NCBI RefSeq assembly: GCF_018780075.1
Contig: NZ_JADMKB010000099.1
Span: forward strand, 1-36,821
DNA from: Hydrogenophaga sp.
GTDB lineage: Bacteria > Pseudomonadota > Gammaproteobacteria > Burkholderiales > Burkholderiaceae_C
Reading direction: 5' to 3'
Length of the DNA: 36,821 bases
Part shown: piece after piece, positions 1-10,452 of the stretch
How positions within the stretch are numbered: the stretch's first letter is position 1
How the letters are laid out: every line of letters begins with the position of its first letter
Position numbers and translations under genes: made by a program
The notes under the pieces: generated by a model
The model's database searches: none
What the model saw: the letters and a program-made list of their open reading frames with translations, nothing else
Told to the model about the DNA's origin: nothing

Positions 1-431
1 CCGCGCTGGGGGGCGCGGCGGCCGCGGCCCGCATCCGCCACTGCGGCTTCTGGGCCCACGAAGGTCTGGCGGGGATCGGCGAGGTGCTGGTGTTGCTCAG
101 GCGGCAGGCCGCGGGACCGGGCCAGCGGGCGATCGAGGAGGCCTGGTCCCGGATCGGCGTGCGTCTGACCGCGCACGGGCACAGCTTTCCGGCCGGCCAG
201 GCCATTGTCCAGCGCCTGCAGGGCGAGTGGGCGCTGGCCTGTGGCCGCGAGCGCGAAGGTCGGCAGTGCCTGCAGCGCGCCGTGCGCAGCGCCGAGCAGC
301 AGGGCATGCGGGTCGAGCTGGCACGCAGCTGCCAGTCGCTGGCCGGGCTGGACAGCGCATCGCCGCTGCACGAGCGTGCGCGCCGTCTGTGGCTGGAGAT
401 GCGGGCGCCCGCCGCGGTCGCCGCCCCCTGA
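1..431 (+). CDS. C-terminal part of an unidentified protein, cut by the window edge
   Basis: The reading frame is open from the left edge (first full codon at position 3) to the TGA at 429-431, giving about 142 residues. No start codon belongs to it here, so the gene begins outside the window. The residues are Ala/Arg/Leu-rich and look helical, with spacing like TPR-type repeats (EGRQCLQRAVRSAEQQG, then ARSCQSLAGL). Such helical repeats often end large ATPase or kinase-type regulators, but nothing visible identifies this one. The following 184 bases to the next gene hold no gene. They include an imperfect palindrome around 538-559 whose role is unknown. Confidence 0.6.
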   Translation, partial: ALGGAAAAARIRHCGFWAHEGLAGIGEVLVLLRRQAAGPGQRAIEEAWSRIGVRLTAHGHSFPAGQAIVQRLQGEWALACGREREGRQCLQRAVRSAEQQGMRVELARSCQSLAGLDSASPLHERARRLWLEMRAPAAVAAP

Positions 432-615
432 AGGGTCTTGCACGCTCCGGGCGTCCGCTGGGCGCCGCCTGTTCGCGGCTTGCTCGCTGCCTCTGAAAGT
501 ATCGGATAACGAGTCTGAATAGGCGAAGATTCGATTCCGGTGCATGAATTTTGCATCGGCAAGGGTGGCGCGCCCCACCATCCGCCCCATGTTCAACAAC
601 CCACCGAGGTTTCAC

Positions 616-1086
616 ATGGTCAGCGGTTCCCGTTCTCCCTTCATCGTGATGCGCGACACCCGCGCCTGGCAGCTCCAGGTCTGGATCTCGTTCGGGCTGG
701 CGGTCTTTCTCTGTGCCACCGGCCTGGCGTACCTGCCGGGTCAGTCGCTGGACCGGGCCTTCATGGTGATGGGTTATGTGTTCTGCCTGTCGACGGTGTT
801 CGTGCTGGCCAAGGCGGTGCGCGACCAGCAGAAAGCGCGCCTGTCGGGTGAGGCCGAGACGCCGATGTGGCGCTTCGTGGTCTGGGGCGGCTTCGGCGTG
901 GCGATGGGCCTGACGGCCTGGGGCCTGCTGCGGATGGAGGTCAACGAGACCTACAAGGCGTACCTCGGCGTCAGCTGGCTCTACCTCGTGACCTCGGCCT
1001 TCACGCTGGCCAAGACGCTGCGCGACCGCCACGAAGCCGATCTGATCGAAACCCACCGCCACCAAGCCCACGCTCAGGAGCAATGA
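616..1086 (+). CDS. YiaA/YiaB-family inner membrane protein (first paralogue)
   Basis: A 156-residue protein with four predicted membrane helices (about residues 20-40, 48-67, 87-105, 114-133). They form two tandem two-helix units, each ending in a similar cytoplasmic motif (LAKAVRD near 64-70, LAKTLRD near 131-137). This is the layout of the YiaA/YiaB two-helix family, whose function is not established. I chose the ATG at 616 because GAGG lies six bases upstream; the in-frame ATG at 589 and earlier starts have no ribosome-binding site. One base separates its stop from the next gene, so the two are probably co-transcribed. A second family member is encoded at 3550-3993 on the other strand. 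Confidence 0.85.
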   Translation: MVSGSRSPFIVMRDTRAWQLQVWISFGLAVFLCATGLAYLPGQSLDRAFMVMGYVFCLSTVFVLAKAVRDQQKARLSGEAETPMWRFVVWGGFGVAMGLTAWGLLRMEVNETYKAYLGVSWLYLVTSAFTLAKTLRDRHEADLIETHRHQAHAQEQ

Positions 1087-1087
1087 C

Positions 1088-1558
1088 ATGAACCACACAT
1101 TCTTCAAGCAGATGCTGCTGGCCGCCAGCCTGAGCGCGGCCCTGGTGAGCGCCCCGGCGCAGGCGCAGAGTGAGGCCTCGCTGGTGCTGTCGGCCCTGCC
1201 GGTGGCGTCGGTGGTGGGCACGGGTTCGGCGGTCGCGGGCAGCGCGGCGGCCGGTGCGGTGGCGGTGAGTACGGTGCCGGCGGCGCTGGCGGTCAGCGGC
1301 GCGGTGCTCGTCGTCAAGACGGTCGAGGTCTCGGCGCGTGGCACGGTGTTCGTGCTGGAGCGGGCCTCGGACGGCGCGCGGGCCAGCGTGGAGCTGAGCG
1401 GGCGCGCGGCCTCGGGTGTGGTCGCCGGCGTGGGCACGGTGATGGCGGTGAGCGTGATCGGCGCGGGCGTGCTGTTGTCAGTGGCGGGCGAGGTCCTGTG
1501 CTTTATCCCGAACGAGCTGGGGCGCGCTCTTCTTCATAACGAAAGATTGACCTACTGA
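1088..1558 (+). CDS. Ala/Val/Gly-rich exported protein of unknown function
   Basis: 156 residues beginning with a Sec signal peptide (MNHTFFKQ, a hydrophobic stretch, then an APAQAQ cleavage region near residue 26). The mature part is strikingly rich in Ala, Val, Gly and Ser (residues 30-85 and 105-140) with almost no charge. An ARGTVFVLERASDGARASVEL segment sits in the middle, and the tail LGRALLHNERLTY is more polar. The hydrophobic stretches could insert in a membrane or pack as beta structure. GGAG lies seven bases before the ATG. It sits directly before a DUF2145 gene. From memory, similar small proteins precede DUF2145 genes in other Burkholderiales, which suggests a functional pair. 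No activity can be assigned. Confidence 0.75.
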   Translation: MNHTFFKQMLLAASLSAALVSAPAQAQSEASLVLSALPVASVVGTGSAVAGSAAAGAVAVSTVPAALAVSGAVLVVKTVEVSARGTVFVLERASDGARASVELSGRAASGVVAGVGTVMAVSVIGAGVLLSVAGEVLCFIPNELGRALLHNERLTY

Positions 1559-1567
1559 AGGGTGATC

Positions 1568-2377
1568 ATGAAGACAACGCTGAAAGTCATGCCCCACGCG
1601 CTGGCGCTCGCCGTGCTGCTGCTTGGCGCCACCGCCGCCCACGCCGGCCGATCCTGCGAACAGCGCCCGTTGACGCCGCAGGCGCTGACCCAGGGCCTGG
1701 AACTCGCGCAGCGCACGGCGCAGGCGCTGGACACCGAGTTCGCGCGCAGCGGCGCGCGTGTGGTGGTGCTGGGTCGCGCGGGGCAGGATCTGGGCAAGTA
1801 CCAGTTGCGTTATTCGCACCTGGGCTGGGCCTACAAGACGGCCGAGGGGCCGTGGCGCGTGTTGCACAAGCTCAACCAGTGCGGCACGTCCACCGGATCG
1901 ATCTACCGCCAGGGCCTGGGCGAGTTTTTTCTGGACGACCTGTGGCGCCACGAGGCGGTGTGGTCGGTGCCTGCGCCCGCGCTGCAGGCACCGCTGCATG
2001 CGCTGCTGAGCGACCGCGGCCGCAGCCTGCGCCTGCATCAGCGCGACTACAACATGGTGGCCTACGCCTGGGGCACGCGCTACCAGCAGTCCAACCAGTG
2101 GGCGCTGGAGACCCTGGCCATGGCGGCCGAGCCGGGCGTCACGAACCGCGCTCAGGCGCAGGCCTGGCTGGGTTTCAAGGGCTACCAGCCGAGCACGCTG
2201 CGCCTGGGCGCGCTGACCCGGCTGGGCGCGAGCGCCAGTTCGGCGCACATCCGTTTCGACGACCACCCGAATCACAAGCGTTTCTCGGACCGCATCGAGA
2301 CCGTGACGGTGGACTCGGTGCTCGACTGGCTGGCGCGCACCGGCCTGGGCTCGGCGCCGCAGCGGATCGCGCTGTGA
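1568..2377 (+). CDS. DUF2145 family exported protein
   Basis: 269 residues with a clear signal peptide (hydrophobic residues 9-22, AHA cleavage near residue 26). The mature part matches the DUF2145 family as I know it: an early Cys (residue 30), a YSHLGWAYK segment, LNQCGTSTGSIYRQGLG, a QRDYNMVAYAWGTRYQQSNQW stretch and an SAHIRFDDHPNHKRF region. The pattern recalls secreted enzymes with Cys and His, but no reaction is established. I prefer the ATG at 1568 because AAGG lies six bases upstream; a GTG two codons earlier overlaps that site. It follows the Ala/Val-rich exported protein by nine bases and is probably translated from the same message. Confidence 0.85.
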   Translation: MKTTLKVMPHALALAVLLLGATAAHAGRSCEQRPLTPQALTQGLELAQRTAQALDTEFARSGARVVVLGRAGQDLGKYQLRYSHLGWAYKTAEGPWRVLHKLNQCGTSTGSIYRQGLGEFFLDDLWRHEAVWSVPAPALQAPLHALLSDRGRSLRLHQRDYNMVAYAWGTRYQQSNQWALETLAMAAEPGVTNRAQAQAWLGFKGYQPSTLRLGALTRLGASASSAHIRFDDHPNHKRFSDRIETVTVDSVLDWLARTGLGSAPQRIAL

Positions 2378-2423
2378 GCGGGTTCACAATGCCTTTGATG
2401 AATTTGTTTTGGAGGGAAAGAAC

Positions 2424-3530
2424 ATGAGCAAGACCCTGCGTCTGTCCGAAAAGTGGTTCCACCGCGGCCTCTGGCTGGTGGCGTTCCTGTTTGCGTGGTT
2501 CCTGACCGGCCTGGGCAGCACCATCGTGGGCGATCTGCCGCAGGTGGAGCAGACCCGCTCGCTCGAAGACTTCATGGACCCGCAGCGCACGCCCGTGCTC
2601 AAGGCATCCATCAAGACCGCCGAGCGCAGTGCCGAAGAGGCCCAGGCCGCGCTCGACCAGGCGCAGCTCAAGCTGCAGACCGCGCGCGCCGACAACCGCG
2701 CCGCGCGCGAGACCTTCGACAACTGGCTGGCCACGCGCCGCGTGACGCAGCGCGCCGAGCAGGACGAAGAGGTGTTGCAGCGCACCCGCGAGCTCGACGG
2801 TCTTCGGCAGGCCGAGCGCGCCGCACTGACGGCGGTGGAAGCCCAGCAGCAGGTCGCGCTCGACGCGCGCCAGGCGCAGCAGCGCGCGCAGGCCGAGTTG
2901 CGCACCCTCGAAGACGCGGCCCGCAGCACCTATGTGGAATCGCAGCGCGCGCAGGAACTGCGCGTGTTCGGCTACCGGCTGGCGCTCACGCTGCCACTGC
3001 TGGCGCTGGCGGGTTACCTGTTCAAGAAGCACCGCAAGGGCTCGTCGTGGCCCTTCGTCTGGGGCTTCATCTTCTTCGCGCTGTTCGCGTTCTTCGTGGA
3101 GCTGGTGCCCTACCTGCCGAGCTACGGCGGCTATGTGCGCTACATCGTGGGCATCGTGCTCACGGTGATCGGCGGGCGCTACGCGATCCAGGCGCTGCAG
3201 CGCTACCTGGAGCGGCAGAAGCTCGCCGAGGCCCAGCCGGCCCAGACGCGCCAGCGCGAGATGGACTACGACCAGGCGCAGGCGCGCATGACGAAGAACA
3301 TCTGCCCGGGCTGCGAGCGCACGGTGGACATGAAGGACGGCAAGACCGACTTCTGCCCGCACTGCGGCCTGTGCCTGTTCGACCACTGCGGGCACTGCAG
3401 CACGCGCAAGAACGCGTTTGCGCGCTACTGTTTCTCGTGTGGGGCGTCGGCGAAGGAGCCGGCGTCCGGGCCGGGGAGCGCTTCGGCCGACCTGCCGCCG
3501 AAGGCGCCCGAGGGGGCGGCGGCCGCCTGA
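2424..3530 (+). CDS. Membrane protein with long coiled coil and C-terminal double zinc ribbon
   Basis: 368 residues in an unusual order. A membrane helix lies at about 14-35. A long Ala/Gln/Glu/Arg coiled coil covers about 60-180. Three further helices follow (about 186-200, 209-230, 237-255). A cytoplasmic tail then carries nine cysteines between 294 and 339 (CPGC, CPHCGLC, CGHC, CFSCG), typical of two zinc ribbons, and ends in a Pro/Ala/Gly tail. I know no named family with this architecture. Zinc ribbons of this kind usually bind protein or nucleic acid, so a membrane-tethered scaffold or sensor is possible but not shown. GGAGG lies seven bases before the ATG. It is 46 bases after DUF2145 and the last gene before the convergent hairpin. 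Confidence 0.8.
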   Translation: MSKTLRLSEKWFHRGLWLVAFLFAWFLTGLGSTIVGDLPQVEQTRSLEDFMDPQRTPVLKASIKTAERSAEEAQAALDQAQLKLQTARADNRAARETFDNWLATRRVTQRAEQDEEVLQRTRELDGLRQAERAALTAVEAQQQVALDARQAQQRAQAELRTLEDAARSTYVESQRAQELRVFGYRLALTLPLLALAGYLFKKHRKGSSWPFVWGFIFFALFAFFVELVPYLPSYGGYVRYIVGIVLTVIGGRYAIQALQRYLERQKLAEAQPAQTRQREMDYDQAQARMTKNICPGCERTVDMKDGKTDFCPHCGLCLFDHCGHCSTRKNAFARYCFSCGASAKEPASGPGSASADLPPKAPEGAAAA

Positions 3531-3535
3531 GGGCC

Positions 3536-3566
3536 GCGCAGCGGCCGGTTTATTCGGCCGCTGCGC
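3536..3566. terminator. Perfect 12-bp hairpin between convergent genes, loop containing a stop codon
   Basis: Positions 3536-3547 (GCGCAGCGGCCG) pair perfectly with 3555-3566 around the seven-base loop GTTTATT. The plus-strand zinc-ribbon gene stops six bases before it. The minus-strand YiaA/B gene has its TAA stop (3550-3552) inside the loop, so the 3' coding sequence forms one arm. There is no run of T after either arm, so it is not a classic intrinsic terminator. It is well placed to end or stabilise both convergent transcripts. Confidence 0.55.
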
Positions 3567-3993
3567 CGTCGATCTCGGGGTGGGCGATGCGAAACTGCGC
3601 CACGTCGCGGATGTTTTTCTGCACCGCGACCGCGCCGAACAGCGCCAGCAGGAAGGCCATCGCGTAGAAGCCTTTTTCGCTGGCGGCCAGTGTCGCGTTC
3701 CACAGGCCCACCGTCAGCAGGATGACCGCGATGCCCAGCGACACCCAGCACAGGCCGTAGTAGATGCCGGTGACCGGAATGCCCTCGAGCCGGTCGCGCA
3801 CCGACTTCTGCAACGACACGGCGGAGAACAGGCCGTACATCAGCAGCGTGAAGTAGTAGCCCTTTTCGTTGAGCAACATCTGTGCGTTCCACAGGCCCAT
3901 GAGGTAGACCACGGCCCCGACCAGCAAGGCGGCCCAGGAGGCTCCGATGAAGGCGCCGGTGGGGCGCTGGGCGACATGGGCGGGAGCGGTCAT
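3550..3993 (-). CDS. YiaA/YiaB-family inner membrane protein (second paralogue)
   Basis: 147 residues with four membrane helices in two repeated units. The repeat is easy to see: [15 protein letters not shown] (33-47) against [15 protein letters not shown] (97-111), and LQKSVRD (61-67) against VQKNIRD (124-130). This is closer to classical YiaA than the paralogue at 616-1086. GGAGG lies six bases upstream of the ATG. It is the last gene of a minus-strand run (EamA, tgt, MFS), 35 bases after the MFS gene. YiaA/B function is unknown in any organism to my knowledge. Its stop codon lies in the loop of the hairpin at 3536-3566. Confidence 0.88.
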   Translation of the reverse strand: MTAPAHVAQRPTGAFIGASWAALLVGAVVYLMGLWNAQMLLNEKGYYFTLLMYGLFSAVSLQKSVRDRLEGIPVTGIYYGLCWVSLGIAVILLTVGLWNATLAASEKGFYAMAFLLALFGAVAVQKNIRDVAQFRIAHPEIDGAAAE

Positions 3994-4028
3994 GTGAATC
4001 CTCCGGGGTGGTTGTGGTGGGCCGGACT

Positions 4029-5222
4029 TTACCGGAAGCCCGTCACTTTTTGTTGCTCCTCCCGCACCAGCCGCGCCATCGCCCACAGGCCCAGCACCGG
4101 GCCGATCGCCAGCCACGGCAGCAGCGCGCCCAGGTTCACGGTTTGCGCCAGCGAGACAAACAGCAGGATGCTCACGATGGACAGCGCAAAACCCAGGCTG
4201 TTGGTGAGCGTGAGCACGCTGCCCACGGCCTGCGGCGGTGCGTTGCGTGCGGTCAGGGTGGAGAACTGCGGCGAGTCGCCCGAGACCGTGATGCCCCAGA
4301 GCACCAGCCAGGCGTAGAACAGCGGCGCTGGCGCGTCGATGGCGAACGGCGCGGCCAGACAGCAGAGCCCGCTGATCGCCAGCTGCGTGCTGGCCACGCG
4401 CGCGCTGCCCCAGCGTTGCGCCACCCAGCCGCCGCCGGCGCAGCCGATCACGCCCGCGCCCAGCACCCAGAACGCGGCCCACGAGAGGTCGCTTCCCTGC
4501 AACCGCGTCGCCAGCACCAGCGGCACCATGACCCACATGGTGTACAGCTCCCACATGTGGCCGAAGTAGCCCAGCACCGAAGCGCGCACGCGGCCGTCGG
4601 TCCAGAGCGTGCCGAGCGCGCGCCACTGCAGCGTGGTCACACGGGCCACCGAGCCGGGCGGGTCGCCGGTGCCGAAGAACAGCAGCAACCCGCCGGCCGC
4701 CGCGAGCGCGGCCACGCCGAGCATGAGCGTGGGCCAGGGCAGGGTGCCGCTGAGCGCCCGCAGCGCATGGGCACTGGCCGAGCCCAGCACCAGCGCGCCG
4801 ATCAGCAGGCCGAGCGCCGCGCCCAGGCCCTTGGTGTACCACTGCGCGGCGATCTTCATGCCCACCGGGTAGATGCCGGCGAGGCACACGCCGGTGAGAA
4901 AACGCCAGGCCAGCAGGGCTTCGTACCGCGTGACCATGGCCCAGGCGCCCACCGTGCAGGCCGCGCCCGCAAGCGCGCAGAACAGGAACACGCGGCGCGG
5001 CGCGAAGCGGTCGGCGATGGCGAGCAGGGCGAAGACCAGCGTGCCGACGATGAAGCCGAACTGCAGCGCCGAGGTCAGCGGGCCGACGGCCGAGGCCGGC
5101 CAGCCCAGCTCGCGCTGCAGGTCGGGCATGACCGCGTTGACCGCGAACCAGAGCGAGGTGCCGGCGAACTGCGCGAGCACCAGCACGGGCAGGATGTGGC
5201 GGGGGACTTGGGGCTGCGTCAT
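4029..5222 (-). CDS. Major facilitator superfamily permease, substrate unknown
   Basis: 397 residues, almost entirely hydrophobic, with about twelve predicted helices in the usual 6+6 arrangement. Motif A is replaced by a weaker loop ([13 protein letters not shown], about residues 66-78). An [21 protein letters not shown] stretch follows near residue 110, a typical transmembrane 4-5 signature. The [19 protein letters not shown] opening is common in bacterial MFS carriers of unassigned substrate. The ATG at 5222 has no Shine-Dalgarno sequence. A weak -10-like TTTAAG lies nine bases upstream, so it may have its own start site or be read through from tgt, 48 bases upstream. Confidence 0.85.
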   Translation of the reverse strand: MTQPQVPRHILPVLVLAQFAGTSLWFAVNAVMPDLQRELGWPASAVGPLTSALQFGFIVGTLVFALLAIADRFAPRRVFLFCALAGAACTVGAWAMVTRYEALLAWRFLTGVCLAGIYPVGMKIAAQWYTKGLGAALGLLIGALVLGSASAHALRALSGTLPWPTLMLGVAALAAAGGLLLFFGTGDPPGSVARVTTLQWRALGTLWTDGRVRASVLGYFGHMWELYTMWVMVPLVLATRLQGSDLSWAAFWVLGAGVIGCAGGGWVAQRWGSARVASTQLAISGLCCLAAPFAIDAPAPLFYAWLVLWGITVSGDSPQFSTLTARNAPPQAVGSVLTLTNSLGFALSIVSILLFVSLAQTVNLGALLPWLAIGPVLGLWAMARLVREEQQKVTGFR

Positions 5223-5270
5223 GGCGCGCAGCTTAAACGGGTGTTGGAACGGGCGCCTGCCGCGCAGGCG

Positions 5271-7418
<2,148 letters not shown>

Positions 7419-7500
7419 TCTGCCCAGCCTGACGGGCCGGTTTCAGGCCGCACCGAGAACCGAGCCCGTCTTGAAGCAGACGCGCTCGTTCAGCGCTCGA

Positions 7501-7935
7501 TCAGTCGGTGATGGTGACGGACGCGTCTTCGCTGTCGGTCGTGTTGCCGTCATCGTCTTCGGCCCGGGCAAAGTAGGTGACCGAATCGGTGGCGGAGGAC
7601 GGCAAAGTGGTGGTGAACTGATAGGGTGAGTCGTACAGCGTACCGAGCAAGGTGTTCGAACTTGAGCCGACCCGGTAGAACTTGACCTCACTGATGCCGA
7701 TGTCGGAGCTCGCGACCGCAATCAGCGTGACCGTCGCTCCGGCGGGGGCACTGGTCGGAGTGGTCGCCAGTGTCACGGTGGGCCCATCGGTTGAGGAGCC
7801 GCCACCGCACCCCGAGATCGTCAGCGACAGCATCAAGGCCGTTGCCGCAGCGCCGCGCTTCAAGAGTTGCCGCCGCATTGAATGGCTGCGATGGAGGGAT
7901 GACAAAACTGGGTGGAGGAGCGAGGTGGTGTTCAT
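7501..7935 (-). CDS. Small lipoprotein with one Ig-like (Big-type) domain
   Basis: 144 residues. A long polar start (about residues 1-24, with RRQLLKRG) precedes a hydrophobic helix and the lipobox ISGC, followed by GGGSS, so the protein should be lipidated on Cys (about residue 43) and anchored to a membrane. The mature part (about 100 residues) looks like one beta-sandwich Ig-like repeat: [22 protein letters not shown], a YDSPYQF segment, and a closing [20 protein letters not shown] with VTITD. Such repeats are seen in chitinases, adhesins and S-layer proteins, usually as one of many; here it stands alone. The ATG at 7935 is supported by TATGAT six bases upstream; an inner ATG at 7878 (125 residues) is the alternative. 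Confidence 0.75.
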   Translation of the reverse strand: MNTTSLLHPVLSSLHRSHSMRRQLLKRGAAATALMLSLTISGCGGGSSTDGPTVTLATTPTSAPAGATVTLIAVASSDIGISEVKFYRVGSSSNTLLGTLYDSPYQFTTTLPSSATDSVTYFARAEDDDGNTTDSEDASVTITD

Positions 7936-7941
7936 GACTTC

Positions 7942-7947
7942 ATCATA
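7942..7947 (-). promoter_or_regulatory. -10-like TATGAT before the lipoprotein gene
   Basis: TATGAT (five of six matches) on the minus strand ends six bases before the ATG at 7935, the same sequence and spacing as before the porin gene at 10453. It argues for a leaderless start at 7935. No -35 match is visible. Confidence 0.4.
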
Positions 7948-8133
7948 TGAAGACGACCCCCTTGACTGGGTAGCGTTCGTGTTTCCTGCAGGTAAATTTT
8001 CAGACATGAACTTCATGCGAAAAAGTCAGGCCCATGGCCGTTCCATGACCACCGGTGCCCATCCATGCGCCTCATCTTTCGCCGGACATGGGGGTCCGAC
8101 GGCGATGCTTTTTCCCATGGCGGCGTGTCTCCG

Positions 8134-8139
8134 TAAAAT
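8134..8139 (+). promoter_or_regulatory. pyrF: -10-like TAAAAT before pyrF
   Basis: TAAAAT (five of six matches) ends ten bases before the pyrF ATG. A transcript started at the normal distance would have only three or four untranslated bases. The intervening CTCCACCCAT has no Shine-Dalgarno. Confidence 0.4.
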
Positions 8140-8149
8140 CTCCACCCAT

Positions 8150-8989
8150 ATGACCTTCCTCGACATGTTGCGTGGCGCCGAGCGCCAGAACCGTTCCCTG
8201 CTCTGCGTCGGCCTCGACCCCGATCCGGCCAAGTTTCCTGCCGGCATGAAGGGCGACGCCTCGCGCATCTACGACTTCTGCGCGGCCATCGTTGAGGCCA
8301 CGGCCGACACCGTGATCGCCTTCAAGCCGCAGATCGCCTACTTCGCCGCGCACCGCGCCGAAGAACAGCTGGAGCGCCTGATGGCGCACATGAAGCGCGT
8401 GGCGCCGCAGGTGCCGGTGATCCTCGACGCCAAGCGCGGCGACATCGGCAGCACCGCCGAGCAGTACGCGATCGAGGCCTTCGAGCGCTACGGCGCCGAC
8501 GCCGTGACGCTCTCGCCCTTCATGGGCTGGGACTCGGTGCAGCCCTATCTGAAGTACCACGGCAAGGGCGCCTTCCTGCTCTGCCGCACCTCCAACCCCG
8601 GCGGTGACGACCTGCAAAATCAGCGCCTGGCCACGGTGGACGGCCAGCCGCGCCTGTACGAACACGTCGCCCGCCTGGCACAAGGCCCCTGGAACCTGAA
8701 CGGCCAGCTCGGCCTGGTGGTGGGCGCCACCTATCCCGAGGAAATCGAGCGCGTGCGCGTGCTGGCCCCGACGCTGCCGCTGCTGATCCCCGGCGTGGGT
8801 GCGCAGGGCGGCGACGCGGTCGCGACCATCCGCGCGGGCTACCGCACACAGGGTGGCGAGACCACCGGGCCGGTGATCGTGAACTCCTCGCGCGCCGTGC
8901 TGTATGCCTCCGGCGGCGAGGACTTCGCTGCGGCGGCGCGCGCCGAGGCGCTGCGCACCCGCGATGTGCTGAACGCGGCCAAGGCCTGA
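8150..8989 (+). CDS. pyrF: Orotidine 5'-phosphate decarboxylase, type 2 (long form)
   Basis: 279 residues. The enzyme decarboxylates OMP to UMP, the last step of pyrimidine synthesis. It is the long, type-2 form: N-terminal [26 protein letters not shown] near 56-65, the catalytic [10 protein letters not shown] at 93-102 with Lys95, [19 protein letters not shown], and a C-terminal [10 protein letters not shown] phosphate-binding loop. The ATG at 8150 fits the family N-terminus. The frame stays open far upstream but without coding character or a ribosome-binding site. A -10-like TAAAAT just before suggests a very short leader. A 6-bp hairpin follows at 9006-9021. The neighbours are unrelated, so it is probably transcribed alone. 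Confidence 0.96.
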   Translation: MTFLDMLRGAERQNRSLLCVGLDPDPAKFPAGMKGDASRIYDFCAAIVEATADTVIAFKPQIAYFAAHRAEEQLERLMAHMKRVAPQVPVILDAKRGDIGSTAEQYAIEAFERYGADAVTLSPFMGWDSVQPYLKYHGKGAFLLCRTSNPGGDDLQNQRLATVDGQPRLYEHVARLAQGPWNLNGQLGLVVGATYPEEIERVRVLAPTLPLLIPGVGAQGGDAVATIRAGYRTQGGETTGPVIVNSSRAVLYASGGEDFAAAARAEALRTRDVLNAAKA

Positions 8990-9005
8990 TCCCCCGGCGG
9001 TGCCC

Positions 9006-9021
9006 GCAGGCGACAGCCTGC
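9006..9021. terminator. Short hairpin downstream of pyrF
   Basis: GCAGGC (9006-9011) and GCCTGC (9016-9021) pair around the four-base loop GACA, 17 bases after the pyrF stop. No T run follows, so termination is only a possibility. Confidence 0.3.
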
Positions 9022-9068
9022 CGACCCGCCAGTCCCTACCATGTGGCGTCTGAACGAGGAGCCGCCGC

Positions 9069-9782
9069 ATGATCGACTTGTATACCGCCGCCACGCCCAA
9101 CGGGCACAAGGTGTCCATCGCGCTCGAAGAGCTGGGCCTGCCCTACGAACTGAAGGTGCTGGACCTGTCGAAGCACGAGCAGAAGACGCCCGCCTTCCTG
9201 GCCATCAACCCCAACGGCCGCATCCCGGCCATCGTCGACCGCGAGGCCGATGACTTCGCGGTGTTCGAGTCGGGGGCCATCCTCATCTACCTGGCCGAGA
9301 AGACCGGGCGCCTCATGCCCAGTGATGCCAAGGGCCGTTCGCTGGTGCTGCAGTGGCTGATGTTCCAGATGGGCGGCATCGGTCCCATGATGGGCCAGGC
9401 CAACGTGTTCTTCCGCTACTTCCCCGAGAAGATCCCGGCCGCGATCGACCGCTACCAGGGCGAGTGCAAGCGCCTGTTCCGCGTGCTCGACGGCCACCTG
9501 GCCGAACACGAGTACCTGGCGGGCGACTACTCCATCGCCGACATCGCCAACTGGGCCTGGGTGCGCACGCACCGCTGGTCGGGCGTGGAGGTGGACGACC
9601 TGCCGCACCTCAAACGCTGGCGCGACGCGATCCGCGCGCGCCCTGCGGCGCAGCGCGGCATCGAGCGGCCGCCGTCCAGGGTGGACCTCACGCGCGACGG
9701 CGATGCCGGCGCCCAGACGTTCGCCGAAGAGGCGCGGCGCATCGTCGAGACCGGTCAGAGCCTCAGCGGAGGCAAGGCATGA
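9069..9782 (+). CDS. Glutathione S-transferase-like protein, YfcG/YghU (Nu) type
   Basis: 237 residues with the two-domain GST fold. The thioredoxin-like N-terminus has [19 protein letters not shown] (9-27), NPNGRIPAI with the cis-Pro, and [12 protein letters not shown] for glutathione binding. The C-terminal helical domain has the conserved N-capping [12 protein letters not shown]. The TPNGHK motif replaces a Ser/Tyr active site and is typical of Nu-class proteins such as E. coli YfcG, which act as disulfide-bond oxidoreductases with glutathione. GAGGAG lies about nine bases before the ATG. Its stop overlaps the start of a second GST gene (ATGA), so the two are translationally coupled. Confidence 0.93.
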   Translation: MIDLYTAATPNGHKVSIALEELGLPYELKVLDLSKHEQKTPAFLAINPNGRIPAIVDREADDFAVFESGAILIYLAEKTGRLMPSDAKGRSLVLQWLMFQMGGIGPMMGQANVFFRYFPEKIPAAIDRYQGECKRLFRVLDGHLAEHEYLAGDYSIADIANWAWVRTHRWSGVEVDDLPHLKRWRDAIRARPAAQRGIERPPSRVDLTRDGDAGAQTFAEEARRIVETGQSLSGGKA

Positions 9783-10396
9783 AGCTCTTTGTGGCGCCCC
9801 GGGCGCCCAACCCGCGCCGCGTGCTGATGTTCCTGGTCGAGAAAGGCATCAACGGCCTGGACCTGGTGAACGTCGACCTCAACGCGCAGGAGCACAAGAC
9901 GGCGGCCTTCCGGGCCAAGAGCCCGCTGGCCCGCATTCCCGCGCTGGAGCTGGACGACGGCCGCGTGCTGACCGAGACGCGCGCGATCTGCACCTACATG
10001 GAAGGGCGGTACCCGGAACCCAACCTCATGGGCCTGGACGCCACCGAGCGTGCCTTCATCGAGATGGCCGATCGGCGCATGGAGTGGTACTTCCTGCTGC
10101 CGGTGGGCAACTGCGTGCGCCACACCCACCCCGGGCTGGCGGCGCTGGAGCAGCCGCAGTTTCCCGAGTTTGGCCGCTCGCAGGGCGAGAAGCTGCACGA
10201 GACCATGGCCTGGCTCGACGCCGAGCTGCAGCGCCAGCCCTGGATCGCCGGGCCGCGTTTCACCATCGCCGACATCACCGCCTTCTGCACGCTGGAGTTC
10301 GCGCGCCTGATGCGCTTCAACGCGGGCGAGCAGGGGTTCGCCGCGCTGCAGGCCTGGCGCGACCGCGTGGCCTTGCGGCCGAGCGCGCGGGCCTGA
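9779..10396 (+). CDS. Glutathione S-transferase, second of a coupled pair
   Basis: 205 residues with GST features: an N-terminal [21 protein letters not shown] (residues 2-22), [11 protein letters not shown] with the cis-Pro, [20 protein letters not shown], and the C-terminal [16 protein letters not shown]-capping motif. Only about one quarter of it resembles the upstream GST by eye, so this is an old pairing rather than a recent duplication. The ATG overlaps the upstream TGA by the ATGA arrangement. Substrates cannot be inferred; a role in detoxification or aromatic metabolism is usual for such proteins in this order. An imperfectly placed 7-bp hairpin (10398-10421) follows the stop, without a T run. 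Confidence 0.92.
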   Translation: MKLFVAPRAPNPRRVLMFLVEKGINGLDLVNVDLNAQEHKTAAFRAKSPLARIPALELDDGRVLTETRAICTYMEGRYPEPNLMGLDATERAFIEMADRRMEWYFLLPVGNCVRHTHPGLAALEQPQFPEFGRSQGEKLHETMAWLDAELQRQPWIAGPRFTIADITAFCTLEFARLMRFNAGEQGFAALQAWRDRVALRPSARA

Positions 10397-10440
10397 CCCG
10401 GGCGCTGGTATACCCGCCCGGCGACCGGGCAGCGCGTCGG

Positions 10441-10446
10441 TATGAT
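10441..10446 (+). promoter_or_regulatory. -10-like TATGAT before the porin-like gene
   Basis: TATGAT ends six bases before the ATG at 10453; the spacer CCGCCG cannot bind ribosomes. It is the same hexamer and spacing as before the lipoprotein gene at 7935. No clear -35 box. Confidence 0.4.
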
Positions 10447-10452
10447 CCGCCG

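Noticed and set aside
7682..8149. Upstream extension of pyrF, since the frame stays open for about 156 codons.
   Set aside because: It overlaps the lipoprotein gene on the other strand, lacks family similarity, and the ATG at 8150 gives the normal PyrF length.
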